From Camarhynchus parvulus (lineage: Eukaryota; Chordata; Aves; Passeriformes; Thraupidae): 64,000 nucleotides of DNA. The stretch covers positions 1,922,001 through 1,986,000 of the forward strand of contig NC_044585.1 in assembly GCF_901933205.1 (NCBI RefSeq), given 5' to 3'. The notes beneath the pieces are model-generated. The model did no database searches. It was not told where the DNA came from and was given only the letters and a program-made list of their open reading frames with translations. Each line of letters opens with the position of its first letter. Position 1 is the stretch's first letter. Of this stretch, positions 35,701-47,700 are shown one piece after another. A program made the position numbers and the translations under genes.

Positions 35701-38700
35701 TCCCCACCTCCCAGGGTTGTTTTCCCAGGTTCCAGCGGGATTTTGGGGTGCTGTAGGGGCTCTGCTGTAGGGTCAGTGTGGGCACAGGGCACTCCTGTGG
35801 CTCTGAGGTGGAGCTCCCGTGGTGCTTGGGTTGTCCTCACCTTGGTGATTCATCGCCCTGGCTGAGGCTCTGCCTCCCCTCCCTTCCCACGGAGCAGTGG
35901 CCAAGTTTTGGCTCCTGTGGGAAGCAGCTGGAGCAGGACCCGTGGTGCCAGCACCCCAGAAAGGTTTTTAACCCTTCAGTTTCAGGGAAGGGGAGAACAA
36001 TCCCCAGAAAGCTCTGCCGGCTCGGATGGAGAACGATCGTGTCCCGGGGGACCTGTGGGGGAAGAGCAACGTCCCCGTGGTCCTGAACAACCCCTGCTCT
36101 GAAGGACAGCAGGTAAGAGGCCGTGGCTGGGGCTGCTTTGGGTGGGAAAACCAGAATTCCCAGGGTTTGTGGGAATGTGACCCATCCTGGTGGGTTCTCA
36201 CAGCGCAGAGAACCTGCAGGGACAACGTGTGACCCCAAAAGCTGCAGGTGATGGATCCCTGAGCCCCTTGGCGCCAGGAGCTGAACGGGCCGTGGGTCAG
36301 GCAGGGAATGGAGGTCACTGGAGAATGCTGCTCCTCATCTGACGTGGGATGGGAGCCCAGCCAGGAGCAGGACGCCGAGGCCTCCCTGGGGAGTGTGATC
36401 CCTTCTGGTGGCACCAGGCCAAGCTGCATCATTAAAGTCCTTTGGATTCATCTGATGGTAATTCAATAGAGCACTTCAGATAATGCCTTCCACGGTGCCT
36501 TTTCATCTCCTGACACTCCACGGCCATAAATTCTCAGGCTTCCTTGCCAAGAGGAGATTAACTCCACGTTTGTAGCAGAGCCAGAGACGTCAGGCAGACC
36601 CTGCCAGGCCACCAAGAGCACCTCGGGGAAAACACGACGTGCGTGAGCTCTGCCAGGGCTTGGGCTAAAGAATCTCCCTGATGGGATTATCCAGGCAGGA
36701 CCTGGGGGACCAGACTGGAGATCACCTCCCTGCCATGGCAGGGACACCTCCCACTGTCCCAGGCTGCTCCAAGCCCCAATGTCCAGCCTGGCCTTGGGCA
36801 CTGCCAGGGATCCAGGGGCAGCCCCAGCTGCTCTGGGAATTCCATCCCAGCCCCTCACCACCCTCCTAGGGAACAATCCCTGCCCAATATCCCATCCAGC
36901 CCTGCCCTCTGGCAGTGGGAGCCATTCCCTGTGTCCTGTCCCTCCATCCCTTGTCCCCAGTCCCTCTCCAGCTCTCCTGGAGCCCCTTCAGGCCCTGCAA
37001 GGGGCTCTGAGCTCTCCCTGGAGCCTTCTCCTCTCCAGGTGAGCACCCCAGCTCTCCCAGCCTGGCTCCAGAGCAGAGGGATGGGTGACCTGAAGACCAC
37101 AGAGATTCCCACAGGACCATCCAGTGCCACCCCTGCCATGGCAGGAACACCTCCCACTGTCCCAGGTTGCTCCAAGCCCTGTCCAACCTGGCCTGGGACA
37201 TTCCAGGGATCCAGGGGCAGCCACAGCTCCAGAGCAGAGGGGTTCCAGCCCTTGGAGCATCTCTGGTGCCTCCTCTGCGCTCTCTCCAGCAGCTCCAGGT
37301 CGCTGCTGTGCTGGGCCCAGGGCTGGATGCATTTCTCCTGGCAGTCCTGCATGCAATGACGTTCCCATGCACTTTTGCAGCCTGGCAGTGCCAGAGACCC
37401 ATGGGGGACACACGAGACCCTCTGAGCTGGTGCTGATGCCCACACAGGGCACTGGACAGCCCTGGCCAGGCTGCAGGGCTGCCCCCAGCCTGGCTGGGAT
37501 CCATTTCCACCCTCCCTCACCTCAGGACCATGGCCAGGTGTCCTGGCAGCACAGCCACCCTTGGGCTGGGTGTCACCCCACGCCGGTGGCAGCGCCCCTG
37601 AGCTGCAGCAGCCACTGGGGGATGGCCCTGGGCAGCCCCACGTCCCAGCACATGGGATCCTGAGCCCAGGGACAGGTCAGGGCTGCTCCCTTTGCCCCAG
37701 CTCTGCAGAGTCTTCCTGCTCCTTTGCTAAGCCCCGTGCGTGTCCGTGTCTGTTACTATAAGCACTTTATAACCTTCTGTGTGCAGAGCTTAATTTCTCT
37801 CTGTGCTGGGGCTGCCAAAACCGCCAGTCTTAAGCTGCTATTAAACTCTTTATTATTTTTTTTTTCCACTGGATGCACAGCTTTCTTTTTATCCTTCTTA
37901 TCCCCGAATCCTTACGCCTGCTTTTCTGGAAGCAGTCTGGTTTTTTCCCCCAGCCATTCCCCAGGGCTGTGTGCAGTCAAGGCAGCTGAACTTCTTTCAA
38001 GCAGCAATAAATACTATTAACACTGGGGAAAGTCAAGCCAAGTGGGAACTTTCCTTGGGTTTTTTTTGAAGCAGGATTGGGTGGATTCACTTGGCCAGGT
38101 GGCTAATGCTCACTGAGGCTCGTAATAAGGTGCTGAAAGCCCCGCTGGGCATCGATCCCCATCCCTCTGTTATTTTTTACAAAACCACACGGCGTTTTTC
38201 GCTGGTTTCCCAGCAGCCCGATCCCCCTGGCCCTAACGCTGAGGATGCTGAGGTTGTGCCAGGTCCTGTTCCAGCCCGCAGGGACTGATTCGGGAGCAGC
38301 CCGAGGGCAATCAGGAGCTATGTGCCCGTGTGGCTCTCGGGGGAAGCGACTCAGAGCAGCTTGTGGGGGTGATTTACAGCTGAGCAGAGGCACAGGACAC
38401 GCTCTGAGCCGAGCGGGGCTGATGCAGTCTGGACAGAAATGTCAGCACGGAGATAAATCCACAACCCGGCTGCTGCTGCTCTCGCCCCGCTGGGACTCAG
38501 CCGAGCAGGGTGAGCACCTGCAGAGCCCAGGACAGAGATGTCCGCTGTCACCGTGTCCCCAAGGAGCCCCCCAGGGCTCCTCCTGTGGGAGCAGACAGCT
38601 CGGGAGCCGCGGAGTGCCGGCACGCTCCGGGTGGGAGCTGTTTGCGTAACGCGTGTGCCACAGTTGTCTCTCGGCTTGTCCCTCTCCTGAGTCACCCAGA

Positions 38701-41700
38701 TCCCAGCTGCCTCATTAAAACATGAAAAGATCTCACGCAGCCTCCCTGGCGCAGCGGCAGGGAGTGTTTGCCTCCTGTTTCAGCACACACACACACACAC
38801 ACACACCAGCTCACACACAGCTCCTTCCCAGCCTCCCCTGGCTTCTCTCTCCTCCACAGCTGCTCCAGGATGGGGGTGTCAGAGCTGGCACCTCTGCTCC
38901 AGCCTGGCTGCTGTCCCACGATTCAGCACCTCCGTGGGCCTCTCCCAGTGAGGGTTGTCAGGCACTGGCTGTCTTACTTTAAAAGGCAGGTGTCTGCTAG
39001 GGAAGGCAGGAGCCTCACCTGAAATGGAAAATGCCAACCCCTTCCCTCTGAATTGTTATAAATTTGAAATTAAGGGGCTCTCAGGCAAAGATATGGGAGC
39101 AGGAACAACAGGTTCTTTATTAGGGAAGAAAATAAAAGGATAAAATAAACAATGCAGTACACTAAAACAACACTGACAGAGTCAGAACCCAACCTGACAC
39201 CCTGTGGGTCAGGGTGCTGGCAGCAGTCCCATTGGAATTGTGGCTGCAGCTCTCCTGCAGTGTCAGGGGTGGTTCTGCTGGAGCAGGGATCCTGGAGAAA
39301 GGTGCAGTCTCTGCCTCTGAAGATCCAGGGGAAGAGGCAGCTGCTGTTCCTCTGGGAAATCCAGTGCAGAAGCTGTGCTGGTGTTCCAGAATCCCCAGAT
39401 TATATCCAGGTAGGAATGCCTGGCTCCTCCCTCTGGGCTCACATCTCCCAATGGGATGCTGTAGTTCTTATCAGCCATGCAGGGACATTCAATGGCTGTT
39501 ATCAGCAGGTGTCTCCCCAGAGGGAGGATTGGGTGTGGAAGAGATAAGGAAAACTGCCCAATTAACAGAAGACAACTTCCATGCAGATGGCAAATAGAAT
39601 ACACACATCACTGGAACAGATTAATGCGGTCCCATTAATCCCTGGAAGTGTCCAAGGAATGACACTCAGTGCTCTGCTCCAGCTGACAGCTTGGTGCTCA
39701 CCCAGAGGTTGGGATCAACCACCTCAGACACCCTTCCTGACCTTAATGACTCGGTGATTCCAGGATTCCAGCTTGCCCAGCTCCTGCAGGGAAAAGACAA
39801 ATGGGGAAGGGGAGAAGCTTTGGGGGTGTTTGAGGCAGAGCACTGCAGGCAGAGAAGCACCAACCCTCGGTGGTGCTTACCTGCCTTCTGTCCCTTTGTC
39901 CTCCCGTGGTGGACAGGGCAGGGAAGGGGCAGGGACTGCAGGTCTGAAGCCTCAGATTTGGCCAGATTTTTGAGCCTTGCATCCCCCCACTTGCTCCGAG
40001 GATGGGGACATTTCTCCATCTGCATTCCCAGCACGTTTTGGGGCCCTACCTGCTCCAGCAAGAAGTATTTTAGCAGCACACTTTGTCAGGAGATCAAAAC
40101 TCCCATTAAAAAGTGCCGGGTGCAATCAACACTCCCTGCCTGGTGCTCCCGGTTTCTGTCTGGCAGGTGGAGCTGCAGGTGAGGATTGGTTTTGGTTGCA
40201 TTTCTGAGCTGTTTTCAGCACATTTTGCCCATCTCAGGGAGCTGCTCTGAGCAATCAGGCTCAGAGGGAAGGTGGCAGATTGCCCCCTTTGGTCCTCGGG
40301 GTGGGTCAGGGAGCGCAGGAAGATGTTGGTGACTAAAGAATGATTCAATTCTCTTGGAAGAGTAAAACAAGCAGGGGGGAAAATGAGCAGGAGCTGCCAC
40401 TGCCATGATTCAGGCTGGACTCCTCAAAATTGAAAAAAATGAGTTTAAAAATAGTGGTTTTGCAGGACTACATCGAGGAGGTTCTTATTTACTGCTGGGT
40501 TTGAGCTCTGCATGAGGTTTTTTCAGTTTCTGCAGCGTGCAGAGGGGGGCTGAGATGTGGTCAGTGGATATTTGGCTTGAAGGGGCAGACTTTGACACAC
40601 TCCTTGGGAAAATCATGGGATCTGTGACATGAGGAATGTCAGAGATCCATGGCAGCACAGCCTGAGGCGTGCAGGGAGCAGCTTTTGGAAACTGCAAGGG
40701 CTAAAGAAGGTCCTGCTGAGGATTCAGGCTGTAAATCTCTGCCTTCCCCTCCAGCCTCTGTCCCTCGCTCCCAGAATATGTTTTCAGAGTATGTCATTAC
40801 ACCATGAGCCTCAGGCTGCTTGAAATCCTTGTTTTCCAGGGGGAAAAAAGTCTGGACTTATTGTAAAAATAAGAACTGAGCAAAAAGTCTGGCCAGCAGT
40901 GCCAGCAAATGCACAGGTATCTGCTCAGTCCGGGCCTCAGCCTTGGAGTCAGCCAGGATTGATGTCTCAGAGTTCTGGAGCAGCAGAACAACCCCCTGGT
41001 GAAGTGGGAGCCAGTAAGAGCTGGAGCCTGGGCTGCTCTGTCATCCCTGTGGCTCCTGCTGCCTTCCCTCCTGCGTCAGGAGCTTCTCCCACCCTGTGCT
41101 GGCTCTTTGCTTCTTTAAATTTGTGCTGCTGCTGCTGCTGCTGCTGCTGCTGCAGGGGTGACAGGAGTCCAGGACCCCCAGAAAGGAGGTGACACTGCTG
41201 AAGGCAGCATCAGCTTCAAGACAACCAGGTTGATTCAAAAGTGACGCCAGCCCCAGGATTGTTGCAGGAAGGGACAGACCCAGTCCCAGCCCAGAGCTGC
41301 TGTGCACAGCCTTGAAGTGGTGCCAAACAGCAGCAGCTTTGGCCAGGATGCTCTCAGACGTCCCCTGGAGAGCTGCAGCAGCAGCACCGTGGTTCCAGTG
41401 ATGGAATTACATCCCTGTGTAAGATCTGGTTCCTGGGAGACAGAGCTCTGCTGCCCAGAGCCACTGCAGGCTCCCCTGTCCCCACTGGCAGACATTGATG
41501 GCTCTTGAAGCTGTAAGTGCTTGGGGTGAGTAAGGGCCAGGGCAGAAAATTGTGGTTTTATCTGTGAAAACGTGCAAAAAGGAGCACCTGTAACCAGTTC
41601 TGCTCCTCACAAGATCTGTGCTGGCTGAGGCTCTCCCCGTGCTGGCACAGAACTCAAGGAGAGCTGGAAGAGCCCATGCCAAGGCAGTGTCAGGGAGCTG

Positions 41701-44700
41701 AGGCTGGAGAAATCCAACTTCTCATGATTCAGCAGCCCCCCCACTTGGATAATTTATCCATCCTCATTCCTGCAAGCTCTCCAGCATTGGTCTCAGAGGA
41801 GCCATGCCTTTGGCCTGCCCAGATTGATGCTCAGCTCTTCATTCTTCCAGGCAGAGCTTGGCACCTGCAGAACCGGAGCAGGTGATGCTCCTTGGGAAGA
41901 AACACCCCACAGATTTTGGAGGAGAGTCTTCCTCTGGGAAACTTGAACACAACATTCTCCAAGTCACTTCCACCTCTGTTTTTAACTCATTTCCCACAGG
42001 TTTAGCTGTCCCATAACCAGACACAACTTCTTAATTCCACTGCAAGTCGGCGGCTCCGTTGTAGGATCCCAAATAACACCAAATATTGGGATAACACACC
42101 TTGTCTGGCTGTGTCATCCCCTCACAGCCATCCAGCCATACACAATGCTGTGTTGCTGGGACCTCTCGGGGTTTCTGTGGTCGAGATGACCCTGAGGTGT
42201 TAGAAAGTCTCTTTTTCCCAGCTCCGAGATCGAAGAAGGAGTCAGGATTCTTCAGCCGTTGTTGTTTATTCTTTGTTATGTGTAACATTCTTTCCCTGAC
42301 CTGCTGAGGTCTGTCTAGCAAGTCAGTCTGAGGCACACTGACCACCCCAGAGGTGGTGTTCTCTTTTTATACTAGAAGCTATGTGTGCATTATTTACAAT
42401 AATTTCCCTATACCTATCACCAATGTTAGACAGTGTGTTTCTACTCTAAACCAATCCAAAAGTGCCACCATCACCCAGAAGATGGAGGCCAGGAAGAAGA
42501 AAGAAGGAGGACAAGGCACGCCAAAATCCCTCCATCTTGGCTTCTGAACTCTTATTCTAAAAACTCAAAATTCTACTTTTCTGTCTTGTAACAAACTAGC
42601 TATCATTCTACTTAAACTTTTGTGGCCTGTGAATTCTCATATAAAGTGGGTAATTTTTTCCATGGGTCAAAATCAAAGGCACAGGGGTCTTTGGCTTTGT
42701 GCCAAGGTCTCTGAGCCCCCTGGCAGGAGCTCCAGCCATCCAGGACAGCCAGAGGGATGTCCAGGGTTCCAACAGGGACCTTTTCCTGCATTTTGCTGAT
42801 GGGTTCTGACCTCGTGCTGGGTGTTCCCTCTTTTCCAGCCGCCGCCATCCGGGCGCCAGTCCCCAACCAAGAACGCCAATGGGAGCCCTTCCAAATGCCC
42901 CCGCTTCGTGAAAATCAAGAACTGGGAGACAGGCTCCGTGCTCCATGACACCCTGCACCTCAAGACTGCCATGGTGAGTAGAGCTGCCCCAAATTCCCTG
43001 ACCATCGGTGGGTGGATGGCACCGTTTCCAAGGTGGATTTACCCAGGAATGCAGAAGTGGAGGAATTCATGTCTTGGTTTAAAAGCCAGGTGTATGTTAA
43101 GGAAGGCAGGAGACTCTCCTGAGATGGAAAATGCAAACCTCCTCCCTCTGAAATATTATAATTTTGAATTTAAGGGGCTCTCAGGTAAAGATAGCAGAAT
43201 AGGAATAACAGTTCTTTAGTAGGAAAATTAAAAATACAAATGCAATAGTACAAACAAAAAAAACCCCTGCCAGAGTCAGACCATGCCCTGCCCCCTGTGT
43301 GTCAGGGGGTGGCACAGCCCCATCCCATGGGGGCTCAGCCCTCCTGCAGTGCCAGCTGTGCTGCTGCTGGAGCAGGGATCCTGCACAAGGGGGGAGTTTT
43401 CCTCTGCAGCTCCAGGACTGCTGCAGATGGGCCTGGGCTCCCTCTGGCAATGCAGGGCAGCAGAAAGCTGCTCCTCTGGCAATGCAGGGGGCAAAGGCTG
43501 CTGTGCTGCTCCAGGCTCAGATTGGATCCAGGTAGGAATGCTTGGCTCCTCCCCTGGGCGCAGCATCTCCCCATGGGATGCTGGAATTGGATCAGCCCTG
43601 CAGGGACACTCAGTGGCCTCGGACAGCAGAGATCTCCTGGAGGGAGGGTTGGCTGTGGGAGAGATAAAGGAAAAACTGCCCCATGGACAGCAGAGAACTG
43701 CCCCAGCTCTGACAGATGGGGACAGAACACACAGCCCCAGCCACACCTTTCAACCTAAGACACTCCAGTAGGGTTTGAATTTCAAATCTGGTGCAATAAG
43801 CAGAGAGAGGGAAATCCATCTGGGCTAAATAAGGAAAAGCATCTGACTTCATGCCAAGCTGGGGTGTGAACCCCATCTCTCCACTGTCTGGATCAGGAGC
43901 GACAAGTGGTGACTGCACATGGCCTGGCTGTCCCCACTCAGTGTCCCCAGCCAGGTGGCAATGTCCCTGTTTGTCAGACACCACCACCCTCTGTGTGGGT
44001 GCTCGCTGACTGCCCCAGCCCAGCCCAGCAGTGCCGTGGTGGCTCCAGGACATCCCTGTCCCCTCCTGTCCCCTCAGGCCACGGCGTGCACCGAGCAGAT
44101 CTGCATGGGCTCCGTGATGACCCCCAGCCCCCACATCCGCAAGGCAGAGGACACCAGGAGCAAGGAGGAGGTGCTGCTTCTGGCCAAGGACTTCATTGAC
44201 CAGTACTACTCCTCCATAAAGAGGTGGGTGCTGCTGTTGCTGCCTGGCTGGCTCTGTCGGTAGAACGTGGGACTCAATGCCAGGGTTTTGGTTTCATGCC
44301 GCACGCTGGGCGCCATTTAGGGCCAGCACAGGAAGGAGCTGGAGCTGCTGGAGAGAGTCCAGAGGAGGCACCAGGATGACCAGAGGGGTGGAGCAGCTCT
44401 GTTGGGAGGAAAGGCTGAGAGAGTTGGGGTTGTTCAGCCTGGAAAAGAGAACTTTTGGGGTGACCTCAGTGTGGCCTTCCAGTGCCTGAAGGAGGCAAAA
44501 AGAAACATGGAGAGAAACTTGAGGCAAGGGATGGAGGGACAGGACACAGGGAATGGCTCCCACTGCCAGAGGGCAGGGCTGGACGGGATATTGGGAATTA
44601 GGAATTGTTTCCTGGCAGGGTGGGCAGGCCCTGGCACAGGGTGCCCAGAGCAGCTGGGGCTGCCCCTGGATCCCTGGCAGTGCCCAAGGCCAGGCTGGAC

Positions 44701-47700
44701 ACTGGGGCTGGGAGCACCTGGGACAGTGGGAGGTGTCCCTGCCATGGCAGGGGTGGGATGGGATGAGTTTTAAGGTCCCTTCCAGCCCAGGCCATGCCAT
44801 GATTCCATGATCTGATCTCCTCCCCCTGCTGTAAGTCACAGCAGGGGGAGGCTCTGGTGCTCCTTCAGCAGCTGCTTCTTGAGTAGAGTTTCATTCCTGG
44901 TGTTTGTTTGCACAAGCCACTGTCCTCTCCCCCGGTCCTTGCCCTCCTGTTATCCCAAATCTGGGATAACCATCGCCACAATCCCTGTGGCTGTGTAGGA
45001 ATGAGGCATTCCAGGAGGAGAGCAGCAGCATTCCCTGCCCTCCGCCTGACTCTCCACCTCCTCTGCTCCCAACCTTCCCAGATCCGGCTCCAAGGCCCAC
45101 ATGGAGAGGCTGGAGGAGGTGACCAAGGAGATTGAGGCCACTGACACGTACCAGCTGCGGGACACGGAGCTGATCTACGGAGCCAAGCACGCCTGGAGGA
45201 ACGCGGCGCGCTGTGTGGGCAGGATCCAGTGGTCCAAGCTGCAGGTGAGCACCAATCCCACCACAAACACCCAGGAGATTCCTGCCAAAGGGTGTGCTGG
45301 AGTTCTGGAGAGGCAAATCCCTGCTCTCCAGCACCTGGGAAGCACAGCACAGGTCCAGGGGCAGGTTTTCAGCACACACAGCTCCCCTCAGCAGCTGTGG
45401 GATGCTGGCAGGAGCTGGAAAAGTGTCTGTGGGATGGGAGGTGAGGTGGCTGTGTCTGAAATGGAAGCTGGTGCTCCAGGGGATGTTTTCCAATATCAGA
45501 TCCTGCTCCAACATCTTTCCTGCTGCTCCCAAACCTGTTGCTCCACTTGGAGAGAGGCAGCAGGACACATTTGTCCTCAGTACTGAGACCCAGCAGGGGA
45601 GGGTTTGGCTCAGTGCCCTTTTGGCAAGGGAATCACAGAACAGGATTGGAAATCAGTGATCCCCAGGGAATCCCTTGGTACAGAGCTGTCCTCTCCTCCT
45701 GTAACCTGGAACAAATCCAGTGTGGCTGAGCAGCTCCTGTGGCTGCTTCACACAGGGAATGGGCACAGCCACTTCCCTTGATCCCCCTTCCTGATTTCCC
45801 CATGCTTTCATGGATGCCCCTGGATCCCTGGCAGTGCCCAAGGGCAGGCTGGACGGGGCTTGGAGCAGCCTGGGATGGTGGAAGGTGTCCCTGCCATGGG
45901 CAGGGGGTGGAATGAGATGCTCTTTAAAAGTCCCAACCCAAACCATTCCATGATTCCGTGATTCCCTGTCCCTCAGCCCTGGCTGGCACCTGTCCTGCTC
46001 CAGCTTTGAGTGCTGATCTACAAGAGAAGCAGAGCAGACTCTGTAATTGTTGGGGGATGAGGCAGGAACAGCAGCAGGTTGGGAGCATGGGAATGAGGAG
46101 GTTTTTGCCTGAGCAGCAGATGAGTCACCTCTCCAAAGCAAAAGGGGCAGCTGGATTAGACATCCACGTGTTCCAAAGGCAGGGAACACATAATTACGGA
46201 GCTTTAGATCCCTGAGAAGCCACAGTGATGCCTGGAGTTCTCCATGTGCTGTGTTTCCTCTGCCTGGCTCTGCCCTAGGAGCTGGAACATCCCCACAACT
46301 GCTTCCCTGTTCCAGGTGTTCGATGCCCGGGACTGCACCACGGCCCATGGGATGTTCAATTACATCTGCAACCACATCAAGTACGCCACCAACAAGGGGA
46401 ACCTCAGGTGAGCTACCAGGGAGTCACCAGGCTTTGAATCCGAGGGCCTCTGGATGAGGGGAGAGACCCAGCTGGAGTTGGGTCTGGGCACTGCACAGCC
46501 AGCAGCAGTCCTGGGAAGGGTTAGAGGGATCTGATCTGGGGTGGAGGAGTCTTGCTGGTCCAAGTCTTTCTCTTCTTGCTGCCTGTGGAACCTCAGAGGG
46601 AAGTTTTTCCCATTATTTCCCCTTTCCTATCCAGCACAGAGCTCAGACTGCTCTCCAGATCTGTCTGAAACCCCCTGTGAGCAGCCAGGAGTTGAGAACA
46701 CCCCAAATTCAGAGCCACCAACTCTCAGGGACTCACTTGGGGCACACCCAGAGGTGGTGGCAGCACTTTTCCTCCAGCACCTCAGCCCTCCCTCAGCTCG
46801 TGGCGTTCACCAGCGCTGCCTTTCCCCCCCAGGTCTGCCATCACCATCTTCCCGCAGCGCACGGACAGCAAGCACGACTTCCGCATCTGGAACGCGCAGC
46901 TGATCCACTACGCCGGCTACAAACAGCCCGACGGCTCCGTGCTGGGCGACCCCGCCAACGTGGAGCTCACCGAGGTACCAGCCTGTCTGACCCTGCTCTT
47001 CCTGAGCCTTCTCCACTTGTCCTGCTTTAGGGCAGATTTGGGAGAAAACCTCCAAAAGGGGGCCCCTCCAGAAAGCAAACCCACACAGCCCCTCTTCCCT
47101 TACCATTTCGGGAAGGATTCCTCAGAGAGAAGCAGAAAGAACCTGTTTATTTAACAGGCACAGCACCCCCAGCACACAAAATGAACAATACCGGGTGACA
47201 CCACTCTGTCACTGCTCTGAAAAGGATGACAAATTCAGAAAGTCTCTCTGGGGGTGGTCGCTCTGTTATCAGTCCCTCCTGTGCTGGGGCAGCTGCTGCA
47301 GCCACAAGGTGCAAACTCTCGCTGTTCCCTGGTCCCAGTCCGAGCAGGCTCGAGTAGCTCCAAAAAAGGGAAAGGAGAAACAGTCTAGGAAGAAATTTGG
47401 ACTGCTTAGCTAAACTAATGAGCAGAAGCAAAAAGCAAGAGCAAAGCAGGAGCAAGAGCAAAGTGAAAAGCCAAGCAAAAAGCAAAAGCAGCACCATGTA
47501 CTGCCCTGTCTGTGTGTCCTGCCAGCCGTGGGGGAGCGGCTGAGAGCAAACAAAACTTCGCTCTTCAGAGCCAGTCCTGAAGGCACAGAACATGATATCC
47601 AGCATAAACAGAACACACAAATGAGGATACAAGCAGCATAACGTCACCCTAGGACAGGGCTTCACCCAAAACCCTCTCCCAGGTCTTCCCTCCAGTGAAG

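Larger units (their letters stand above)
23785..35985 (+). other. NOS1 intron 2 (12.2 kb)
   Basis: The largest intron in the window. Recognised contents are listed separately (minisatellites at 26.3, 27.9, 28.7 and 34.5-35.5 kb; CR1 at 26.7 and 30.6 kb; LTRs at 31.4, 32.6 and 33.3 kb). The remaining stretches (23785-26295, 27060-27900, 29105-30595, 30725-31387, 32020-32560, 33020-33323, 33715-34495, 35526-35985) show no exon or known repeat that I can support. Confidence 0.85.
36113..42838 (+). other. NOS1 intron 3 (6.7 kb)
   Basis: Contains a CR1 dimer, (CA)n, two LTR-type elements and a (CTG)9 run, listed separately. Stretches 36113-36714, 37340-38780, 39610-39875, 39990-41120 and 41160-42157 show no exon or recognisable repeat. 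Confidence 0.85.

Noticed and set aside
34544..35770. 408-codon + frame and complementary minus frames
   Set aside because: Produced by the 22-bp array, which cycles through the three frames without stops.
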